64,000 nucleotides of DNA, taken from positions 26,663-90,662 of the forward strand of contig NZ_VFUA01000014.1 of the NCBI RefSeq assembly GCF_006440735.1. The letters run 5' to 3'. Source of the stretch: Mesorhizobium sp. B2-7-1. GTDB lineage: Bacteria; Pseudomonadota; Alphaproteobacteria; Rhizobiales; Rhizobiaceae. This document shows, piece by piece, positions 58,566 to 64,000 of this stretch; position 1 is the first letter of the stretch; each line of letters begins with the position of its first letter. Both the position numbers and the translations under genes were made by a program. Under the pieces are notes generated by a model. The model saw nothing but the letters and a program-made list of their open reading frames with translations, ran no database searches and was not told where the DNA came from.

Positions 58566-58830
58566 TCATTTGGCGAGTTCGAGGATACTGAACAGCGTAG
58601 CTCCGTATGCACCTCGCCGCGCTTGTCGCCGGGCGCGAACAAGATCTCTCCGATCAACGAGCGCAACGCCTCGGCGGCTGGACGCCCGTCATCGTGGTCG
58701 GCGAGCGCTTGCGTGAGCTGCTCGACCCGCTTGCGATAGGGAGTGGCGATGTTGGGATGCAGGTCAGGCCGGTTCCAAAGCCGCCACCACGAACGCAGCG
58801 GCGCTAGTGGTGAGCCCGTTGTCGGGGAGC
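58566..58830 (-). pseudogene. C-terminal remnant of a large serine recombinase
   Basis: Minus-strand reading gives DLHPNIATPYRKRVEQLTQA, then EALRSLIGEILFAPGDKRGE and, after a one-base frame change, TLFSILELAK and a stop at 58566-58568. The coiled region beginning LHPN...YR-KVE-L and the EALRSLI-I-L-P block followed by a short Leu/Ala-rich end are the C-terminus of Pin/Tn4430-like resolvase-recombinase proteins of rhizobial elements. The catalytic N-terminal domain and zinc-ribbon are absent. It starts 30 bp right of att copy 3, so it is probably debris from a mobile element that used this site. Confidence 0.65.
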
Positions 58831-59101
58831 GGATAACGCTTCACGGCGCGGTAACAGGGTTTCGATTCCCCTTGGGCGTGCCCTTTCAGGCACCTAGCGT
58901 CATGCTAGGCAAAGCCGTCAATTAGCGGTCAAATACGCCTTCTGTTAGCCCGGTCTTTTGGGCCACCTTCTGCGCTGTGCGGCAGGGGCCATGTAAGCTT
59001 GTCGACCGTCTTGACGATGGCGGTAGCCAAGGCAGCGGCTTCGTGAATCAGCGTTGGGCCATAGCGTCGACCCCGCCCGCGAGGGGCGGGACCGATCTCG
59101 C
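58831..59101. other. Non-coding stretch between recombinase remnant and groEL-side gene
   Basis: No gene accepted. It contains GTTTCGATTCCCC at 58858-58870, resembling a tRNA T-loop, and an adjacent small hairpin GTGCC-CTTTCA-GGCAC, but no matching acceptor or anticodon arm. A minus-strand open frame (58929-59186) overlaps the end of the 73-codon gene and looks like its shadow or a former extension. Confidence 0.4.
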
Positions 59102-59323
59102 TCAGCTTCGCGCGGATGTTTCGTTGGCCGACACCTGCTGCGCGGCAAGGAACATCAGCGTCGAGGCGACGGTCCGCCGGTTCCATCCGGCGGATTCAGC
59201 CGCATCGAGCAGGCTTGCCAATAGCGGCTTCAGCGTGCTCCGGCATTCGGCTTCATAGGCGAGGAATTCGCTTGCCGAATGCGTCGGCGCGGGAATCGAG
59301 CCATCTGCGCTCATCATGTTCAT
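59102..59323 (-). CDS. Small conserved-looking hypothetical protein downstream of groEL
   Basis: 73 residues (MNMMSADGSIPAPTHSASEF...), mainly helical: ASEFLAYEAECRSTLKPLLA and AAESAGWNRRTVASTLMFLA. No signal peptide, membrane segment or metal motif. It lies 65 bp after the groEL stop in the same direction, behind a strong hairpin. GAGGCCCTCATG precedes the start. Proteins of this general size and pattern accompany extra groESL copies in rhizobia as far as I recall, but I can assign no function. The codon pattern and lack of frame interruption favour a real gene. Confidence 0.6.
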   Translation of the reverse strand: MNMMSADGSIPAPTHSASEFLAYEAECRSTLKPLLASLLDAAESAGWNRRTVASTLMFLAAQQVSANETSARS

Positions 59324-59349
59324 GAGGGCCTCCCAAGTTTCGGTGAAAC

Positions 59350-59375
59350 GCCCGCTCCCGTAGCCGGGAGCGGGC
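59350..59375 (-). terminator. groEL terminator hairpin
   Basis: Perfect 11-bp stem GCCCGCTCCCG / CGGGAGCGGGC with loop TAGC (GCTA on the minus strand), 13 bp beyond the groEL stop. On the minus strand it is followed by GTTTCACC, only a short T-run, so some read-through into the 73-codon gene is possible. Confidence 0.7.
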
Positions 59376-59388
59376 TCCCATCTCTATC

Positions 59389-61041
<1,653 letters not shown>

Positions 61042-61077
61042 TCATTGACTGGTTTGCGGTTCCGATCGAAGCCCCGG

Positions 61078-61392
61078 TCAGGCGGCTTTCTTCAGCGTCG
61101 CGGCTTGCTCCATCACGCCCATCACGTCGCTTTCCTTCATGATGAGCAGATCCTCGCCGTTGAGCTTGATCTCGGTGCCGGACCACTTGCCGAAGAGGAT
61201 GCGGTCGCCGACCTTCACGTCGAGGGCCACGAGCTTGCCGCTCTCGTCGCGGGCGCCCGGGCCGACGGCGATGACTTCGCCTTCCTGCGGCTTTTCCTTG
61301 GCGGTGTCGGGGATGATGATGCCTCCGGCCGTCTTCTCTTCGGCCTCGATTCGGCGGACGAGCACGCGGTCATGCAATGGACGGAACGTCAT
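61078..61392 (-). CDS. groES: 10-kDa co-chaperonin GroES
   Basis: 104 residues, from ATG 61390-61392 ([19 protein letters not shown]); the frame is open far upstream but the upstream part lacks family similarity. The mobile loop lies in [21 protein letters not shown] and the roof/dome follow ([40 protein letters not shown]). A gap of 60 bp to groEL indicates a bicistronic operon. It is controlled by a CIRCE element about 150 bp upstream at the deduced transcription start, so HrcA repression is expected; the hrcA gene is not in the window. Confidence 0.97.
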   Translation of the reverse strand: MTFRPLHDRVLVRRIEAEEKTAGGIIIPDTAKEKPQEGEVIAVGPGARDESGKLVALDVKVGDRILFGKWSGTEIKLNGEDLLIMKESDVMGVMEQAATLKKAA

Positions 61393-61539
61393 ATCGTTCT
61401 CCTTCAGGACAAACAGATTGCGAGAGGTTCCTCCGCTCCGGACCGGAAGTCCGGAGAGGGGCGCGCGACCCTTTCGGCGTCGCGCGCATGTGGAGCTAAT
61501 TTTGCCTTCTTCTACTTTCAAGGGGGTGTCGAAAAAATT

Positions 61540-61566
61540 TTCGCACTCTCGATCGCCGAGTGCTAG
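61540..61566. promoter_or_regulatory. CIRCE element of groESL
   Basis: TTCGCACTC-N9-GAGTGCTAG, matching the CIRCE consensus TTAGCACTC-N9-GAGTGCTAA in 16 of 18 positions with exact 9-bp spacing. On the minus strand a sigma-70-like promoter (TTGTCG at 61605-61600, 17 bp, CATTGT at 61582-61577) ends about 10 bp before it, so the element covers the start of transcription, the standard HrcA operator arrangement. The remaining 61393-61539 is the long groES leader with a GC-rich inverted region and no other gene. Confidence 0.92.
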
Positions 61567-61720
61567 CGTGCTGAAAACAATGCGATAAATCCCATCGCGC
61601 GACAAAGGAAAGGCTTGAATTCGCGATTGAGCTGAACAAAATTATCGGCGCCCGGCAGCGCCGGGACCGCTGAGAAATTTGGAACCCGAACCAAGGAGTT
61701 TTTGGAGACGGAGGACAGAA

Positions 61721-62068
61721 ATGGACCGACAGACGCTCTCGCCGATCATCCCTTCCCTTGCTCCCGAAAGATTAGACCTTTCGCTCGATTGGCTGCTGTC
61801 CCCGGCCAGCCATTTTCAACACCCGCGAGATGTGTTGGAGGACGACTCGCTCGACCTCTGGGAAAAGCGGGCGATCCTTTCGTCCTGGGCGTCCGACGCC
61901 TGCGCCGTGGAATCGATGCCGGCCCTACGCCAGCCGCCGGGCACCGAGCGACCGGTCTCCTTCGACGAGATCATGGATGCGCTGCGCCGGCTCGATGCAA
62001 CCGCCCCGCCGCCACGCGGCCCTGCCGATGATGACCAGCGTCAACTGGTCGAGCGGCTAAGCGCGTGA
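61721..62068 (+). CDS. Hypothetical protein of the heat-shock module
   Basis: 115 residues from ATG 61721, preceded by GGAGACGGAGGACAG; an upstream in-frame ATG at 61679 is less likely. Contains PSLAPERLDLSLDWLLSPAS, LWEKRAILSSWASDACAVES and SFDEIMDALRRLDA; mostly helical, acidic, without cysteine pairs or membrane segments. The WEKRAILSSWASDA core recalls small uncharacterised proteins found beside hsp20 genes in alphaproteobacteria. It is divergent from groES and overlaps the following usg-like gene, suggesting one rightward transcript. A possible heat-shock-type promoter (CTTGAATTCGCG...) lies near 61614. Confidence 0.65.
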   Translation: MDRQTLSPIIPSLAPERLDLSLDWLLSPASHFQHPRDVLEDDSLDLWEKRAILSSWASDACAVESMPALRQPPGTERPVSFDEIMDALRRLDATAPPPRGPADDDQRQLVERLSA

Positions 62069-62079
62069 GGCCGAAGGCG

Positions 62080-62358
62080 ATGGCAAACGCGGTCAGCAGG
62101 GAATTCCGCTTGCAGATGAATGGCTACGGCCTGACCACTGCCGAAATCCATTATCATTTACCGGACCATCCCAGCCTGCTGCAGCTCTATGTCTGGCAGG
62201 AGTACGATCTCGCCCCGGATTTCCCCGCGCTGAGGGTTTTTTTGGATTTTTGGGAACGCGAGCTTGCTGGAGCCTTGCATTCTGTCCGCGTTGCCCATCA
62301 TCGGTTGATCAGGCCATCGGAATGGCGGGCCGTCGACGGGATCATTGCGATCCATTGA
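62080..62358 (+). CDS. usg: Usg-family protein
   Basis: 92 residues from ATG 62080; a GTG at 62065 overlapping the previous stop is an alternative. The sequence FRLQMNGYGLTTAEIHYHLP, LLQLYVWQEYDLAPDFPALR and LDFWERELAGALHSVRVAHH follows the Usg family almost throughout; this short protein is known mostly from alphaproteobacteria and was first noted near tryptophan genes. Its role is unknown. Presence between groESL and hsp20 on a putatively mobile segment is noteworthy and suggests a stress-related duty or simple co-transfer. Confidence 0.85.
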   Translation: MANAVSREFRLQMNGYGLTTAEIHYHLPDHPSLLQLYVWQEYDLAPDFPALRVFLDFWERELAGALHSVRVAHHRLIRPSEWRAVDGIIAIH

Positions 62359-62475
62359 AAACCGGCTCCGCCAAAGGCGGTCGTCGTGCGGCCGCCTTCC
62401 GCATGCATGCGAAGACCTTTGAATGCGGCTTCGGGGCGGGTCTTGACGTCCCGGCGTTGAATTCCCAGATCGATT

Positions 62476-62562
62476 TTGCCGGTGCTTGAGAGACCGGCAA
62501 GTCAAGGGGCGCCGCTTCCTTGGCGCGCCTCGTATCTATGTTGCTCAACGGAGGATGTAGCT
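62476..62562 (+). promoter_or_regulatory. ROSE-type RNA thermometer in the hsp20 leader
   Basis: Three consecutive hairpins precede hsp20: TTGCCGGT / ACCGGCAA (62476-62500), AGGGGCGCC / GGCGCGCCT (62505-62530) and the 3' hairpin 62536-62560. In the last, CTATGTTGCT pairs with AGGATGTAG: C-G, U-A, A-U, U.G, G.U, U-A, U.G, then an unpaired G, C-G, U-A, closing a CAACGG loop and burying the Shine-Dalgarno AGGA. UUGCU with the bulged G opposite the Shine-Dalgarno is the defining ROSE motif. A sigma-32-like CTTGAC (62442-62447) with CCAGAT 17 bp on lies upstream. Confidence 0.85.
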
Positions 62563-63036
62563 ATGAGAACCAATTTTGACTTCAGTCCGCTGTTCCGGTC
62601 GAGCATCGGGTTCGATCGAATGCTGAATGCGCTCGAAACGGCGAGCCGGATCGACACCGTCGACAATTGGCCACCCTACGATATCGCCAAGACCGCGGAA
62701 GACGATTACCGCATCACCATGGCGGTGGCAGGCTTCGCGCAGGACGAACTGGCCATCACCCAGGAGCACAACATGCTCATGGTCTCAGGCCAGAAAGCCG
62801 GGGAGGACAAGGGTGAATACCTGCATCGCGGCATCGCCGGTCGCGCATTCCAGCGCCGCTTCGAGCTTGCCGATCATGTCAAAGTCGTCGGCGCCAGCCT
62901 GGTCAATGGCCTGCTGACGATCGATCTGAAGCGTGAGATTCCCGAAGAGATGAAACCGCGCCGGATCGAGATCGCGGCCGACAAGGCGACCAAAGGCGCA
63001 ATGAAGAAGATCGAAGCCGAGAAGCAAGCCGCCTGA
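62563..63036 (+). CDS. Small heat-shock protein, Hsp20/IbpA type
   Basis: 157 residues from ATG 62563; the open frame extends upstream through the thermometer but the family sequence starts here. The N-terminus MRTNFDFSPLFRSSIGFDRM is the IbpA-like class A start; the alpha-crystallin domain runs from about residue 40 (YDIAKTAEDDYRITMAVAGF) to 130 with AGRAFQRRFELADHVKV and the ANLVNGLL-equivalent GASLVNGLLTIDLKREIP. A C-terminal IEI-like anchor (PRRIEIA) follows. It prevents aggregation of unfolding proteins in the cytoplasm. Translation is expected to open on heating through the ROSE leader. Confidence 0.95.
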   Translation: MRTNFDFSPLFRSSIGFDRMLNALETASRIDTVDNWPPYDIAKTAEDDYRITMAVAGFAQDELAITQEHNMLMVSGQKAGEDKGEYLHRGIAGRAFQRRFELADHVKVVGASLVNGLLTIDLKREIPEEMKPRRIEIAADKATKGAMKKIEAEKQAA

Positions 63037-63064
63037 GGAGCCGCCCCTCAGGGCATCCGCGCAA

Positions 63065-63089
63065 CGTGCCGGGTACATTGCCCGGCACG
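63065..63089 (+). other. Intercistronic hairpin between the two hsp20 genes
   Basis: Perfect 9-bp stem CGTGCCGGG / CCCGGCACG with loop TACATTG. No T-run follows, so it is probably an RNA-processing, stabilising or attenuating structure. The second leader lacks the UUGCU motif, so it is not a ROSE element. Confidence 0.5.
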
Positions 63090-63130
63090 GCAGGAAGCTT
63101 TGCAAGCCGGTGAACAGAAAGGAGGAAACC

Positions 63131-63640
63131 ATGAGCGTCCGTGATCTGATTCCCTGGGGCCGAAGCAACGGCAACCAGGTTCCAAGCATGTTCCGCGACA
63201 GCGAGCGCGATCCGTTCCTGTCGCTGCATCGTGAGGTGAACCGCCTGTTCGACGATGTTTTTCGCGGCGTCGACAGCCGGTTGCCGTCTTTTGGCGGTGT
63301 TTCCGCCCTCGGCGCTGCTTGGCCGAGCGTCGAAATCTCCAACGGTGAGAAGGAGATCAAGGTAATGGCCGAAGTGCCGGGCCTCGAACAGAAAGACATC
63401 GAGGTTCTGCTCGACGACGGCGTGCTGACGCTGCGAGGCGAGAAGCGCTCCGAGACGGATGACAAGGATAGGCAGTTCTCCGAACGGTACTATGGCCGCT
63501 TCGAACGCCACATCCCGGTTGGCTACGAAGTCAAGGAAGACGAGGTGGAGGCGCGCTTCAGGAACGGCGTGCTGACCGTCACCCTGCCGAAGAGCGAAAA
63601 GGCCCAGTCGCAGGTCAAGCGCATCGACATCAGGAGTTGA
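63131..63640 (+). CDS. Small heat-shock protein, Hsp20 class (second type)
   Basis: 169 residues from ATG 63131 behind AGGAGGAAACC. Class C-like/HspC-type pattern: N-terminal MSVRDLIPWGRSNGNQVPSM, LSLHREVNRLFDDVFRG, alpha-crystallin domain with WPSVEISNGEKEIKVMAEVPG near residue 65, LTLRGEKRSE, FERHIPVGYEVKEDEVEA and FRNGVLTVTLPKSE, where GVLTVTLPK is the domain's signature end. It differs clearly from the upstream IbpA-type gene, so the pair is two classes, not a tandem duplication. It ends just before a strong terminator. Confidence 0.95.
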   Translation: MSVRDLIPWGRSNGNQVPSMFRDSERDPFLSLHREVNRLFDDVFRGVDSRLPSFGGVSALGAAWPSVEISNGEKEIKVMAEVPGLEQKDIEVLLDDGVLTLRGEKRSETDDKDRQFSERYYGRFERHIPVGYEVKEDEVEARFRNGVLTVTLPKSEKAQSQVKRIDIRS

Positions 63641-63645
63641 AGCAA

Positions 63646-63677
63646 CCTGGGTGGTGGCGGGCACGCCGCCACCCGGG
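63646..63677 (+). terminator. Terminator of the hsp20 operon
   Basis: Hairpin with a stem of up to 14 bp including G.U pairs (GGGTGGTGGCG / CGCCGCCACCC at its core) and loop GGCA, 5 bp after the second hsp20 stop, followed by ATAATAGTTTT. Confidence 0.8.
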
Positions 63678-63933
63678 ATAATAGTTTTCAACTTCATCGA
63701 GGGTTGACTGTTATCGCCACCGGTGAATGGAGGCGCTCGTCCGCGGGCCAGATCCGGCCGGGTGGACCGCTTTGGACCATGGTCTCTCGCACTCCAACCT
63801 CGAAGAAGGCTGAACGGCGGCCTCCATCAGAACCTGTCTGAGAACTGCCAACCCGGAAACGGTCCTATGAGAGACCTGCAACGTTGGTGAGGGCGGAGAG
63901 CCGGCGCCGCTGAGAGATCCCTGGCCTTTAAAG
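63678..63933. other. 256-bp gene-free stretch left of repeat copy 4
   Basis: No recognisable gene. A minus-strand open frame (63711-63938) has no ribosome-binding site and runs into the repeat. The plus strand reads GEWRRSSAGQIRPGGPLWTM in one frame, protein-like but not identified. Confidence 0.4.
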
Positions 63934-63996
63934 CGCAAAACCGCCCCGGTTAGACCGGGACGGTAATTGATTTATGATAAAATTGGTTGCGGGGAC
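63934..63996 (-). repeat. att-like direct repeat copy 4 (tRNA-Met 3' tail plus terminator)
   Basis: 63 bp, identical over its whole length to copy 2. The bases to its left (CTGGCCTTTAAAGCGC) resemble those of copies 1 and 2. Right of GTCCCCGCAACCA (minus strand) the sequence becomes TGAA and does not continue into a tRNA, so the intact tRNA-Met gene, if present, lies further right outside the window, after at least one more segment. Confidence 0.87.
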
Positions 63997-64000
63997 TGAA

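Noticed and set aside
58840..58895. tRNA-like T-arm (GTTTCGATTCCCC) followed by GGCGTGCC
   Set aside because: No matching 5' acceptor strand, D-arm or anticodon arm within 90 bp, and the T-stem does not pair fully. At most a fragment.

Overview
The window is high-GC DNA from an alphaproteobacterium of the rhizobial type, most likely Mesorhizobium or a close relative. This inference rests on the density of ABC uptake operons with LacI, IclR, GntR and LysR regulators, a CIRCE-controlled groESL, a ROSE-type RNA thermometer on hsp20, and a Usg-family gene. No rRNA, complete tRNA, replication, ribosomal or CRISPR locus is visible; almost everything is accessory catabolism and transport. The main structural signal is a 63-64 bp direct repeat present four times in the same orientation (8308-8371, 48970-49032, 58473-58536, 63934-63996). 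Read on the minus strand it is the last ~13 nt of an initiator-type tRNA-Met (ending CCCCGCAACCA), a short AT-rich spacer and that tRNA's hairpin terminator. This is what tyrosine integrases targeting a tRNA 3' end leave behind, so the window looks like a tandem array of att-bounded segments of about 40.7, 9.5 and 5.5 kb. Gene debris sits at the junctions: an amidase cut off just left of copy 2, a frame-broken ORF right of copy 2, and the tail of a large serine recombinase right of copy 3. No intact integrase or transfer gene is present. Layout. 1-7.9 kb: a sugar or sugar-acid oxidation cluster (NmrA-like protein, two paralogous TIM-barrel isomerases, two dehydrogenases of the MDR superfamily, two SDRs, an FAH-family hydrolase), with an identical 15-bp AT-rich site in both of its divergent promoter regions. 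8.7-21.5 kb: an 11-gene leftward cluster (CoA transferase, SDR, ribose-type ABC importer, aldehyde dehydrogenase, HAD phosphatase, DHDPS-like lyase, enoyl-CoA hydratase, GMC oxidoreductase, small barrel protein) facing a LacI regulator, with three LacI-like operators. 21.7-28.7 kb: hydantoinase/oxoprolinase HyuA-HyuB with an amino-acid ABC importer and a divergent IclR regulator. 29.4-35.5 kb: aldehyde dehydrogenase, a thiamine-diphosphate 2-keto-acid enzyme and a polar amino-acid importer. 35.8-41.2 kb: KstD-like flavoprotein, DoxX-like membrane protein, glyoxalase, and an amino-acid oxidase-like flavoprotein flanked by two RidA proteins. 41.5-48.9 kb: GntR/UTRA regulator, UbiD decarboxylase with its UbiX prenyltransferase, an Asp/Glu-racemase-family protein, a three-subunit HcnABC-like amine dehydrogenase, a TIGR02444 protein and the broken amidase. 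49.5-58.1 kb: a module of a CapA-family protein, an M20 amidohydrolase, LysR, an alanine racemase and a complete amino-acid importer; capA and the racemase gene share a 14-bp promoter motif. 58.5-63.9 kb: a heat-shock module, with groES-groEL and a small gene to the left and an unknown gene, usg and two hsp20 genes to the right. Functionally the region reads as stacked catabolic cargo plus a protein-folding module at one tRNA integration hot spot. Gene families are well supported. Exact substrates, operon limits and the mobility of the segments are inference.
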